A DNA stretch of 48,320 bases from JBHJGS01 sp050331575. GTDB lineage: Bacteria > Pseudomonadota > Alphaproteobacteria > Sphingomonadales > Rhodothalassiaceae. Under the pieces are notes generated by a model. That model saw nothing but the letters and a program-made list of their open reading frames with translations, searched no databases and had not been told where the DNA came from. Of the stretch, positions 1-7,601 are shown one piece after another (the first letter of the stretch is position 1; every line of letters begins with the position of its first letter). The translations under genes and the position numbers were made by a program. The DNA is taken from positions 1 through 48,320 of the forward strand of contig JBHJGS010000018.1 in assembly GCA_050331575.1 (NCBI GenBank), given 5' to 3'.

Positions 1-139
1 ATAACCGCCGCATACTCGAGCCGATCGGCAATATCCCGCCGGCTGAGGCCGAAGAACGCTACTACGAAAACCTGGATCAAACCGGCATAGCCGCGTAACA
101 CTCAAACCAAACAGCCTCCGGGAAATCCGGGGCGGTTCA
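1..139 (+). mobile_element. Right end of an IS3-family insertion sequence (partial)
   Basis: The window opens inside the end of an insertion sequence. The tail of a transposase OrfB ends at 98, followed by about 40 bp of terminal sequence. That sequence, read on the minus strand from 139, starts TGAACCGCCCCGG, which is the style of an IS3-family terminal inverted repeat. The left end lies outside the window, so the subgroup and target duplication cannot be seen. The element ends inside an open reading frame that continues to 460, so it appears to have inserted into that gene. Family assignment rests on the transposase tail and on the form of the end. Confidence 0.75.
3..98 (+). CDS. IS3-family transposase OrfB, C-terminal fragment
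   Basis: Only the last 31 codons are in the window; the gene begins upstream. The residues read NRRILEPIGNIPPAEAEERY and on to the stop at 96-98. This is the typical C-terminus of the DDE (rve) integrase-like OrfB of IS3-family elements, in which a YN.RR....IG..PP.E.E..YY pattern closes the protein. The full protein catalyses transposition of its element. The catalytic DDE residues lie outside the window, so activity cannot be judged. Confidence 0.8.
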   Translation, partial: NRRILEPIGNIPPAEAEERYYENLDQTGIAA

Positions 140-460
140 CTGACCCTGGATTTTTCCCCAGGCGACAGCTTTGTGCTGTCCCTGGATTTTGCGGATTTCA
201 TGGGCGACCCTGTCGATCTGATGGACGTGTCCGCGCTCAGCGTGACCCTCGATCATCTGGCAGCCACCGGCGGCTTGCGCATTCAGACCATCTGCACCGG
301 CACGGCCGGAGATTGCGTGGACAGTGTCCAGGATGATCCAGACCTGACACCGGTGCCGGGGCCGGCGGCTTGGCCGCTGTTTCTTCTGGGCGGGATGATG
401 GTGGTCGGCCGCCGAGCCCGGATCGCGCGGCTGTCGGTTATCGCTGCCAACCACCGCTGA
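140..460 (+). pseudogene. 3' remnant of a secreted protein with VPxPA/PEP-CTERM-like sorting signal, cut by the IS
   Basis: The frame is open from the IS end at 140 to the stop at 458-460, about 106 codons, with no plausible native start: the first GTG (173) lies in mid-domain. The C-terminus has the tripartite layout of a PEP-CTERM/VPxPA-CTERM signal: the motif VPGPAAWP, a hydrophobic stretch (LFLLGGMMVVG) and a basic cluster (RRARIAR). Such proteins are exported and processed by an exosortase system. The preceding part has two cysteines and an acidic linker but no domain I recognise. An unusual 14-residue tail follows the basic cluster. The gene is best explained as 5'-truncated by the IS3 insertion. 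Confidence 0.6.
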
Positions 461-494
461 TCTTAACCAGATGGGCCGCCGCGGCGATGCCCCG

Positions 495-644
495 GCCGGT
501 GCGGCTTCGCCGGATCGCGGCGCCTTAGCGGCGGATTGTGTGCACGTCCGTCGGTCCGGAAAGCTCGCGCAAGTCGGCCACGGCGCGCGTCAATGACACG
601 CCGGTATGGGGCGGGCCGGTGCCAAGACGCGGGGTGTTGCCATG
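495..644 (-). pseudogene. Decayed fragment of a BchP/ChlP-like geranylgeranyl reductase
   Basis: Read on the minus strand, 644-525 translates as HGNTPRLGTGPPHTG, then VSLTRAVADLRELSG, then PTDVHTIRR and a TAA stop. The intact BchP at 18284-19498 has HGKTTSVGTGSANKG, FSLKGAVAELREISG and LKDVKTIRKEG in the same order. About 25 of 44 aligned positions are identical when GAAI after the stop is counted against BchP GAPI. The TAA at 525-527 sits where BchP has a GAA glutamate codon, and a frameshift follows near 510. No start codon or FAD-binding N-terminus is present. The fragment lies between the VPxPA remnant and hyuB, in DNA with no other gene. It looks like a relic of a BchP-family gene, diverged from the resident copy rather than a fresh duplicate. 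Confidence 0.6.
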
Positions 645-711
645 CCGGCTTTGCCTGGACGGCGGCCTGTGCTTCAGTGCCGTCGGCCCTTTCGCAAACA
701 GGACCCCGCCC

Positions 712-2286
712 ATGTCGCTGAACCAGATCGACGCGCAAATCATGTGGACCCGGCTGCTGGCCCTGGTGGAGGAGCAGGCGCAGACGCTGATCCGCACGGC
801 CTTCTCCACCACCGTCAGGGAGGCCGGGGACTTGTCCGCGGGGGTGTTCGACACCAAGGGGCGGATGCTGGCCCAGGCGGTCACCGGCACGCCGGGCCAT
901 GTCAATGCCATGGCCGCCTCGGTGGCGCGCTTCCTGGCGAAATACCCGCTTGAGGCGCTCAAGCCCGGCGATGTGCTGATGACCAATGACCCTTGGGACG
1001 GCACTGGGCATTTGAACGATTTCACCGTGGTCACCCCGGTGTTCCGGGAGCGCCGGGCGGTGGCGCTGTTCGCCTCGACCACGCATATCGCCGATGTCGG
1101 CGGCCTGGGCTTCGGGCCGGAGGGACGCAGCGTCTACGAGGAAGGCCTGCTGGTGCCAATCCTGCCGCTGTTCCACCAGGGGCAGGTGAACGCCGTGCTG
1201 ATGGAGCTGATCAAGGCCAATGTGCGCGACCCGGTGGCCGCGGAAGGCGATCTTTATTCGCTGTCCACCTGCAATGACACGGCCGGGCGGCGTCTGTTGG
1301 AAATGATGACAGAGTTTGGGCTGGAGGATCTGGACGGGCTGGCCGGGCATGTTTTGCAAAGCTCCCGGGCGGCGATGCTGGAGGAGATCGCGGCCCTGCC
1401 GCCGGGACGCTACGAGAATGCCATGCGCATCGACGGCTATGACCGCCCGGTCGATCTGGTCTGCGCTGTGAGCATCGGCGCGGACGGCATCACCATCGAC
1501 TGGACCGGCACCTCCGGGCCGAGCGGCCGCGGCATCAATGTGCCAATGACCTATACCGCGGCCTATTCCAGCTTCGGTGTGCGCTGCGTTATCGGCAATC
1601 AGGTGCCGAACAATTTCGCGTCGCTCGACCTCATCGGCACCAGCGCGCCGGACGGGTGCCTGCTGAACGCTCAGCACCCCGCCGCGGTGTCCGCACGCCA
1701 TGCCATCGGCCAGATGCTGCCCGATGTGGTGCTGGGCGCGCTGGCGGAGCCCTTGGGCGGCAAAGTGCCGGCGGAAGGCGCGGCTTGCCTGTGGAATCCG
1801 GTGTTGAGCGGCGGGCCTGGTGCTGTTGGCGATCATGAGGGCGATCCCGGCCTGGCCTTTGTGATCAACCCCTTCTATACCGGCGGCACCGGTGGCCGGC
1901 CCGGCAAGCCGGGACTGGACTGCACTGCCTTTCCCTCCGGCGTGCGCAACACGCCGGTGGAGATCAACGAGACCACCGCACCAGTGATCGTCTGGCGCAA
2001 GGAGTTTCGCGATGGCTCCGGCGGGGCCGGTCGCTGGCCGGGCGGGCTGGGCCAGGTGATGGAATTCGGCCATGCCGAGGGCAAGGCCTTCACCGTGTCG
2101 CGCATGTTCGATCGGCTGAAGCACCCGCCGCGCGGCCGCGACGGCGGGGGTGACGGCGCAGCGGGCAAGGCCTATTTGAGCGACGGCACCGTGCTGTCCG
2201 GCATGGGACGCACAGTGGTGCCGCCAGGCCACAGCTTCATCATGGAAACACCGGGCGGCGGCGGATTGGGCGAACCGCAAAGCTGA
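712..2286 (+). CDS. Hydantoinase B / oxoprolinase family protein
   Basis: The 524-residue product has the length and sequence of the HyuB subunit of ATP-dependent hydantoinase, N-methylhydantoinase and 5-oxoprolinase enzymes, which open cyclic amides using ATP. Family features include an N-terminal AFSTTVREAGDLSAGVFD segment, NDPWDGTGHLNDFTVV at about residue 94, and a glycine-rich C-terminus (ETPGGGGLG). I chose ATG 712 because family similarity begins at MSLNQID. The frame is open further upstream, but that part overlaps the bchP-like relic. The partner HyuA is missing on both sides, so the activity is uncertain: the subunit may be orphaned, or may pair with a HyuA elsewhere. The substrate cannot be told from sequence. 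Confidence 0.85.
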   Translation: MSLNQIDAQIMWTRLLALVEEQAQTLIRTAFSTTVREAGDLSAGVFDTKGRMLAQAVTGTPGHVNAMAASVARFLAKYPLEALKPGDVLMTNDPWDGTGHLNDFTVVTPVFRERRAVALFASTTHIADVGGLGFGPEGRSVYEEGLLVPILPLFHQGQVNAVLMELIKANVRDPVAAEGDLYSLSTCNDTAGRRLLEMMTEFGLEDLDGLAGHVLQSSRAAMLEEIAALPPGRYENAMRIDGYDRPVDLVCAVSIGADGITIDWTGTSGPSGRGINVPMTYTAAYSSFGVRCVIGNQVPNNFASLDLIGTSAPDGCLLNAQHPAAVSARHAIGQMLPDVVLGALAEPLGGKVPAEGAACLWNPVLSGGPGAVGDHEGDPGLAFVINPFYTGGTGGRPGKPGLDCTAFPSGVRNTPVEINETTAPVIVWRKEFRDGSGGAGRWPGGLGQVMEFGHAEGKAFTVSRMFDRLKHPPRGRDGGGDGAAGKAYLSDGTVLSGMGRTVVPPGHSFIMETPGGGGLGEPQS

Positions 2287-2368
2287 CCGGACGGTTCATC
2301 ACCTATTCAGCCGAAGCGCGCCATGCCGGGCGAAGAAGGACTGATGATGGCTATGGGGGAGACGTGCT

Positions 2369-2992
2369 ATGTTCCGCGTAGTGGCCGCCTGTGTTGCGGC
2401 GGTGATGTTAACCGCGCCCACTCTGGCGCAAGAGCCTGATGCCGATCTGGACCCGATCAAGGTGGTCAAGCCTAATGGCGAGGTTCAGACCAAATATCCC
2501 GGCCGCGGGGTCTATGGCGCAGTCCAGGCGGGCTATGTCGACGGCTTGGACTTTGACCAGCTGACCTTGTTCGACGGCTCGGTTCTGGGTGCCACGCTCG
2601 GCTATGATTTCGGCTTGATCAGGATCGAAGCCGATTACGCCTTTCGCAACATCACCTTTCCCAGCGATACCATCGTTCGCACCTTCTTCGGGCCGGTGCG
2701 TCTGTTGGGCGATGTCGATATGCATACCGCGCTGGCCAATATCGCGCTGGACCTGCCGCTGAGCAAACGGATCAATGCGTATGTACTAGGCGGCGGCGGC
2801 GCCGCCTTCATCCAGGATCTTGGGCCGGCTGAAGAGGTGTTTGCATTTCAGGGCGGCGGCGGGGTGAGCTATCTGGCCAGCCGCTCAATCGCCATCGATG
2901 TGGGCTATCGCTATTTGCGCACGGAGGAATTGCAAATAGGTGAGCAGCTGGAAACGCACAACGCCTTGTTCGCCCTGCGCTTTTACTTTTGA
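2369..2992 (+). CDS. Outer-membrane beta-barrel protein
   Basis: The protein has 207 residues. A Sec signal peptide (about residues 1-20, cleavage after TLA) precedes a short acidic linker. A barrel-type region follows, with alternating hydrophobic and aromatic strands and glycine-rich turns such as GVYGAVQAGYVDG, LGATLGYDFGLIRIEADYAF and YVLGGGGAAF. It ends in FALRFYF with a C-terminal phenylalanine, the recognition signal for the BAM complex. Length and form match the small eight-stranded OmpA/Omp25-like barrels common in alphaproteobacteria. A purine-rich SD-like GGGGGAG lies 9 nt before ATG 2369. The gene stands alone, and its role (structural, adhesion or porin) cannot be told. Confidence 0.8.
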   Translation: MFRVVAACVAAVMLTAPTLAQEPDADLDPIKVVKPNGEVQTKYPGRGVYGAVQAGYVDGLDFDQLTLFDGSVLGATLGYDFGLIRIEADYAFRNITFPSDTIVRTFFGPVRLLGDVDMHTALANIALDLPLSKRINAYVLGGGGAAFIQDLGPAEEVFAFQGGGGVSYLASRSIAIDVGYRYLRTEELQIGEQLETHNALFALRFYF

Positions 2993-3051
2993 TTGTCCAG
3001 TTACACTGCGACACCGCCGCGCACAGAAAAGCAGCCGATTTTCAGATTTCA

Positions 3052-3066
3052 GTCACTTTTTGTGAC
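3052..3066. other. Small inverted repeat GTCAC-N5-GTGAC in an intergenic region
   Basis: In the 142-bp gap between the beta-barrel gene and the PAS_5 gene, GTCAC and GTGAC flank five thymines. It could be a weak hairpin ending the barrel transcript or a small operator for the downstream gene. The stem is only 5 bp and no other copy was seen, so no function is assigned. Confidence 0.25.
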
Positions 3067-3134
3067 CAGCTTGGCTTGCTGCGGCCTGCAGACGAAACCA
3101 GGTCGGGTCGGCTGCAAGCGGAGAAGCCTCGGTC

Positions 3135-3728
3135 ATGTCTTTGGATGAGTGGTATGGCGGTGTCGCGTTCAAGGATTATCGGCCCTCCAGCGACTGGATC
3201 ATGCGCTGCGAATCAATTTGCAACGCGCCGGTGCGCCAGAGCAAGTTGCCGGAGATCCCCGCGGACCATCCGACTAGTTTGTTCAACGACTATTGGCTGC
3301 ATCTTCGCGGCGACCGGGTCGCACCACGCCGCGCCGACTTAAGGCCCGCCGACATCAAGCCGATTCTGAAATGGCTGTTCATCTTCGATCGGCAATGGGA
3401 GCAGGAAACGCCGCGCTACCGGGTGCGACTGCAAGGCACGGCGGTGTGCGATCTGTGCCACGGCAATTACCAAGGCTCCTATCTGGACAGCTTCACCAGC
3501 ACCGAATGCTATGCCAGCCGAGCCGCGATGTTTCGGGCCGCCATCGAAACCTGTACACCGCAATATGCCGCGGTGTTGCCGAGCCTCGCCTGGTCCGATG
3601 AGCGCCAGGCGGAATTTCGACTCGACGTCTCCCTGGGCGCCTTTCCCTTTTGCAGCGGCGAGACCGAGGTCGATCAGCTAATCGTCGTGGTCGCCCCGAA
3701 GGATGAGGACATGCGCCTGTGCCTGTAG
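3135..3728 (+). CDS. PAS_5-type (PAS fold) protein of unknown role
   Basis: The product has 197 residues. The central part, starting at LFNDYWLHLRGDRVAPRRAD and continuing with PADIKPILKWLFIFDR and RYRVRLQGTAV, matches the pattern of the alphaproteobacterial PAS_5 family: a YW..lRGdR.P.R.d..P..i core followed by beta-strands containing the phrase RvRl.GT. No output domain, transmembrane segment or signal peptide is visible. Such single-domain PAS proteins are often annotated only by fold; sensing or protein-protein roles are guesses. The start at ATG 3135 has a GGAG about 11 nt upstream. Four cysteines near the middle (VCDLCHG, TECY, ETCTP) stand out but form no motif I know. Confidence 0.65.
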   Translation: MSLDEWYGGVAFKDYRPSSDWIMRCESICNAPVRQSKLPEIPADHPTSLFNDYWLHLRGDRVAPRRADLRPADIKPILKWLFIFDRQWEQETPRYRVRLQGTAVCDLCHGNYQGSYLDSFTSTECYASRAAMFRAAIETCTPQYAAVLPSLAWSDERQAEFRLDVSLGAFPFCSGETEVDQLIVVVAPKDEDMRLCL

Positions 3729-3750
3729 GCCTGCGCGGCGGCCCGCCGTG

Positions 3751-4776
3751 TCACGGGCGAAGCGCGCTGATTGCCTGGTCGATGTCCGCGGGCTCGGTGT
3801 TCCAGGCGGTGACGAAGCGGTAGGCGTCCGGACCCAGGCTGGGCCAGGGGTAAAAGCCCACGGCCGCGTCGCTCAACCGCTCCACCAAAGCTTCAGGCAG
3901 ACGTGCGAACATGGCATTGGCCTGGGGCTCATGGCACAGCGTCACGCCGGGCACCTGGGCCAGCCGGGCAGCCAAGGACCGGGCCATGGCATTGGCATGC
4001 TGTGCCCAGGACAGCCAGCGATCCTGGTCCAGACTGGCCAGCAATTGCGCCGACACATAGCGCATCTTGGACAGCAGATGCGCCGCACGCTTGCGCCGAT
4101 AACCAAAGGCCTCGGCCCGGGCGGGATCGAAGAAGATCGCGGCCTCGGCGGTCAGCGCGGCATTCTTGGTCGCCCCGAACACCAGCATGTCCAGCCCGGC
4201 CGCCACGGTGATCTCGGCGGGATCGCAGCCCAGATGCGCCACGGCATTTGCAAAGCGCGCGCCGTCCATCATTGTCGCGAGGCCGAAGCGGCGGGCGATC
4301 GCGCACACCGCTTGCACCTCCTCGACCGAATAGACCGTGCCCAGTTCGGTGGCCTGGGTCAGCGCCAGCAGCGCTGGCTGCGGGGCGTGGACAAAGCCCC
4401 AGGGGGCGGCCTCCAGCCAACGGGCCAGGCCGTCGGGATCCACCTTGCCCAGCGCCCCGGGCAGGCCGACCAGCCGCGCACCGCCGCCGATCAGTTCCGG
4501 GGCGGTGGATTCATCTTCCAGCAGATGGGCGGTCTCATGCGCCAGCACCGCGCCCCAGGGCGGCGACAGATGCGCGATGCCCAGGCAGTTGGCGGCCGTG
4601 CCCGTGGCAATCGGAAACACCGCCACCTCCGTGCCGAACACCTGTCCGAACGCGGCGGGCAACTGATCGGTCCAGGCATCAGCGCCATAGGCCGGGGCGG
4701 GGCCGCGATTGGCGTCTGCCAAGGCCGCAAGGATTTCCGGCGCGACCGGCGCGCAATTGTCCGACCAGAAGGCCAT
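3751..4776 (-). CDS. ltaE: Low-specificity L-threonine aldolase-like PLP enzyme
   Basis: The 341-residue protein is a fold-type I PLP enzyme of the beta-eliminating lyase/threonine aldolase family, which cleaves L-threonine or L-allo-threonine to glycine and acetaldehyde. It begins with FWSDNCAPVAPEIL, the family's usual DN..P N-terminal segment. It has the cofactor phosphate-loop region TGTAAN and a PLP aspartate region MMDGARF. The Schiff-base lysine is in FGATKNAAL (Lys204). Length is typical (330-350). It lies 5 nt downstream of the EAL-protein gene on the same strand, so the two probably share a transcript. The link to cyclic-di-GMP signalling is not obvious and may be only co-transcription. 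Confidence 0.85.
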   Translation of the reverse strand: MAFWSDNCAPVAPEILAALADANRGPAPAYGADAWTDQLPAAFGQVFGTEVAVFPIATGTAANCLGIAHLSPPWGAVLAHETAHLLEDESTAPELIGGGARLVGLPGALGKVDPDGLARWLEAAPWGFVHAPQPALLALTQATELGTVYSVEEVQAVCAIARRFGLATMMDGARFANAVAHLGCDPAEITVAAGLDMLVFGATKNAALTAEAAIFFDPARAEAFGYRRKRAAHLLSKMRYVSAQLLASLDQDRWLSWAQHANAMARSLAARLAQVPGVTLCHEPQANAMFARLPEALVERLSDAAVGFYPWPSLGPDAYRFVTAWNTEPADIDQAISALRP

Positions 4777-4781
4777 GGCGG

Positions 4782-6890
4782 CTAGTCTCCGGCGTTGAGG
4801 ACGGCGCGGCGGGACTCCGCGCTCTGAGTCTCCATAAGATGCCGTGCGATGGCCTCGTCGGCCGGCTGCGGCCGGTCCAGCAGATAGCCTTGAATGATGT
4901 CACAGCCAAGGGTGCGCAATGTGTCCAATTGCTCCGGCGTTTCCACACCTTCGGCGATGACCGGCGAATTCAGGGCATCGCCGAGCTGAATGATCGACCG
5001 GAGAATTTCCCGCGCCCGGCCGTTATCGACCAGATCGGTGATGAAGCTGCGGTCGACCTTGATTTTGTCGAACGCCAGGTCGCGAATATAGGCCAAGGAT
5101 GAGAAACCGGTGCCGAAATCATCCAGAGCAATCTGGCAGCCAAGCGCCTTGATGGCCGAGAATTTCGCCCGCGCCTCTGCCTTCGCTTCCATGAACACGC
5201 TCTCCGTGATCTCCAGCGTCAGCCGGTTTGGCGGCAGACTAGTGTGTTGCAGCACATCGCGCACCTGATCGAGCATGACCGGATCGCTGAACTGGCGCGG
5301 TGACAAATTCACACTGATCGATAAAGGCTGCGGCCAATCAGCGGCGTGCTCGCAGGCGGCCTGCAGCACCCACAGGCCGATTTCGTCGATGATGCCCATA
5401 TCCTCAGCCATCGGTATGAACTTGCCTGGCGACACCATCTCGCCCTGCCCTCGGTCCCAGCGCAGCAGCGCTTCAAAGCCGATCAGCCCGCAGCCTTTGG
5501 TACAGGCGGCTTGCGGCTGCAGATACAACAGCAATTCCTGCCGGGCGACGGCGTGGCTGAGATCATGCTTCAGCGCCAGTTCCTGCTGCAGATCGACATA
5601 ATGCGCCTCGTCGAAGAAATAGGCGCGCCCGGGGCCCGCGCGCTTCAGACCCAGGCTCAGCGCCTGGCCCGCCTTGGTCAGCAGCGTCTCCGCGCTGTCT
5701 TGGTCGCCACTGCACACCTCGATGCCGGCGACGGCCTCTAGGGTCACGGCCTCTTCGCCCAAGCTAAACGGCTCCTTGAACCGCTGCAGGATCCGCGCAG
5801 CGGTCACGCTGGCCACCTCCGAGGCGCGCCGGCCGGTCTCGGCCACGGCGAAGTGCCAGCCCTCCAGCCGCGCCATCGCCAGCGCATGCGGACAGGCCAG
5901 ACGCAACCGCTCCGCGGCTTCCACCAAAATGCGATCGGCGCTGCAGGCCTCGGCCAGGCGGCGATAGGCATCGGTCTCCATCAAGTCAACGCGCACCAGC
6001 GCGACCTGATGGTCCAAAGCGAGGCTGCGCACCAAGGCCTGGTCCAGACGTTCGCGCAGGCGCCGGGCATTGGCCAGGCCGGTCAACACGTCATGGTCGG
6101 ATAGATCGCGCAGGCGCGCCTCGGTCTCGCGCCGGGTCATCTCCGCCTGCTTCAGGCGCTTCAGAGACCGCGCGATCGAGCCCAGTTCGTCCTGACGGTG
6201 AATATCGGTGACCTTGACCTGGAAATCGCCGGCCGCGAAGCGATCGGTCACCTGCTTCAACCGTGCCAGCACCGGATTGGTGTTGACCAGCAATAGCACG
6301 GTCAAGATCAGCACAATGCTGCCGAACGCTGCGAAGACCGCGGTGAGGGTAAAGGCGATGACATTGCCGACCCGCTTGACCGGGTCGCCCAGATCGCTGG
6401 CATTGGCTTCGAACTGGTCCAGCGCGGCGACGATTTGTTCGGCCACCGGCGCACTTGTTCCGGCCAATTCCGCGACACCCAGCGCCGGCAGCACAGCCTG
6501 CAGCCGTTCCAGGTCAGCGCGGCAAATCGCCAGCAAGTCATAGCGCGGCATCAACGACAGAACGACGCGGCCGGCCGGGGTGGCATCCTCCACACAGGCG
6601 CGCGTGGCCTGCTGATAGCGCTGAAACCCCGACCGCAACTGGGTCAAATCCAGATCCGCTTTCTGCCCGCTCATGTGAAACCGCATGGTCGCGGATTTCA
6701 TGCTTTCCAGAGCCGCCAGCCGATCAAATGTGATGGCATGGTAATGGCTGACGCTATTCAGTTCATAGGTGGCATAAAGCGCCACCGTCAGACCCAGCGC
6801 GGAGACGATCGTCAACAGGGCGAGCTTGGCCCGCAGCGACGCACTGTAGCGCCGCAAGGGGTGCTGGGGGGAAGTCTCAGTCACGCGCAA
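4782..6890 (-). CDS. Membrane-bound HAMP-GGDEF(degenerate)-EAL phosphodiesterase
   Basis: The 702-residue protein has a transmembrane helix near residues 18-42, a periplasmic sensor of about 130 residues and a second transmembrane helix (FTLTAVFAAFGSIVLILTVL). A HAMP region and a GGDEF domain follow; the latter begins at DVLTGLANARRLRERL. The signature loop reads RLEGWHFAV (about 339-351) instead of RLGGDEFAV, so cyclase activity is unlikely. The EAL domain looks intact: EAL at 473-475, SVNLSPRQF, LEITESVFM, LDDFGTGFSSL, KVDRSFI and EGVETPEQL. It should hydrolyse c-di-GMP, with the GGDEF part acting as a regulatory module. It is divergent from the SYLF gene and followed 5 nt later by the threonine aldolase gene. 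Confidence 0.88.
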   Translation of the reverse strand: MRVTETSPQHPLRRYSASLRAKLALLTIVSALGLTVALYATYELNSVSHYHAITFDRLAALESMKSATMRFHMSGQKADLDLTQLRSGFQRYQQATRACVEDATPAGRVVLSLMPRYDLLAICRADLERLQAVLPALGVAELAGTSAPVAEQIVAALDQFEANASDLGDPVKRVGNVIAFTLTAVFAAFGSIVLILTVLLLVNTNPVLARLKQVTDRFAAGDFQVKVTDIHRQDELGSIARSLKRLKQAEMTRRETEARLRDLSDHDVLTGLANARRLRERLDQALVRSLALDHQVALVRVDLMETDAYRRLAEACSADRILVEAAERLRLACPHALAMARLEGWHFAVAETGRRASEVASVTAARILQRFKEPFSLGEEAVTLEAVAGIEVCSGDQDSAETLLTKAGQALSLGLKRAGPGRAYFFDEAHYVDLQQELALKHDLSHAVARQELLLYLQPQAACTKGCGLIGFEALLRWDRGQGEMVSPGKFIPMAEDMGIIDEIGLWVLQAACEHAADWPQPLSISVNLSPRQFSDPVMLDQVRDVLQHTSLPPNRLTLEITESVFMEAKAEARAKFSAIKALGCQIALDDFGTGFSSLAYIRDLAFDKIKVDRSFITDLVDNGRAREILRSIIQLGDALNSPVIAEGVETPEQLDTLRTLGCDIIQGYLLDRPQPADEAIARHLMETQSAESRRAVLNAGD

Positions 6891-7058
6891 GCCATCCTTC
6901 TCGCCTCAGAGTTGTCACCTATTGCTTCCAATTTGCGCAAAAGCCTCGACAATCAAGACACACCCGGTCCCGCGCCTCATGCTTGTCAGACCCCCGCGCG
7001 GCATGGTCTATCGCGGCTGCGGGGCTTGAACGATCAGGCAAGAGGAAGAGAGCGTGTG

Positions 7059-7598
7059 ATGCGTTGGATGATGATGGCGATGATGATGGCGATGATGATC
7101 CTGGCAACGGCCCCGGCTTTGGGGGCTGATCGGGTCAAGATTGATGCGGGCGCGGAAGCGGCGCTGCTGAAATTTTATGACGAGGTGCCGATGGGCCAGG
7201 CCTTGGCCCGGCGTGCGGCCGGGGTCTTGGTGTTTCCCCGGATCGTCAAGGCGGGCTTGGTGTTCGGCGGCGAATATGGCGAGGGCAAGCTGATCGTGGA
7301 TGGCGAAACCGCCGGCTACTATTCCTCCGCGGCGGCGTCCTTCGGCCTGCAGATCGGCGGCCAGACGCGCTCCCAAATCATCTTGTTCATGACTGAGGAG
7401 GCGCTGCAGGGATTCCTGGAATCGGACGGCTGGGAGGTCGGCGTGGACGGGTCGGTCGCGGCCATCGATTGGGGGGCGGGTACTGAGATCGATACGGTGA
7501 CGGCGTCGAAGCCCGTCATCGGCTTCGTGCGCACCCGCGGCGGGCTGATGCTCAATGCCAGCCTGGAGGGCACGAAGATATCGCCGATTCAGCGCTAA
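7059..7598 (+). CDS. SYLF-domain (YSC84-like) lipid-binding secreted protein
   Basis: The 179-residue product has a methionine-rich signal peptide (residues 1-23, ending ALGA) written by tandem ATG/GCG codons. A SYLF/Ysc84 domain follows: ALARRAAGVLVFPRIVKAGLVFGGEYGEG, then GYYSSAAASFGLQIGGQ and a C-terminal GLMLNASLEGTKI. The family binds phospholipids or phosphoinositides; bacterial members are exported and poorly understood. The frame stays open further upstream, but ATG 7059 is preferred because the signal peptide starts there and GAGGAA lies about 10 nt before it. The patatin-like gene begins 4 nt after its stop, suggesting a shared lipid-related role. Confidence 0.85.
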   Translation: MRWMMMAMMMAMMILATAPALGADRVKIDAGAEAALLKFYDEVPMGQALARRAAGVLVFPRIVKAGLVFGGEYGEGKLIVDGETAGYYSSAAASFGLQIGGQTRSQIILFMTEEALQGFLESDGWEVGVDGSVAAIDWGAGTEIDTVTASKPVIGFVRTRGGLMLNASLEGTKISPIQR

Positions 7599-7601
7599 GG
7601 C

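Noticed and set aside
463..2280. Long minus-strand open frame of 605 codons opposite hyuB
   Set aside because: It is antisense to the well-supported HyuB frame; its translation is rich in R, H, A, G and Q, typical of GC-rich shadow frames, and has no domain. Only the short piece at its left edge (about 495-644, in a different frame) carries real homology.
3703..4785. Plus-strand 360-codon open frame across the threonine aldolase gene
   Set aside because: Antisense shadow of ltaE; low-complexity QR/GH-rich translation without family features.
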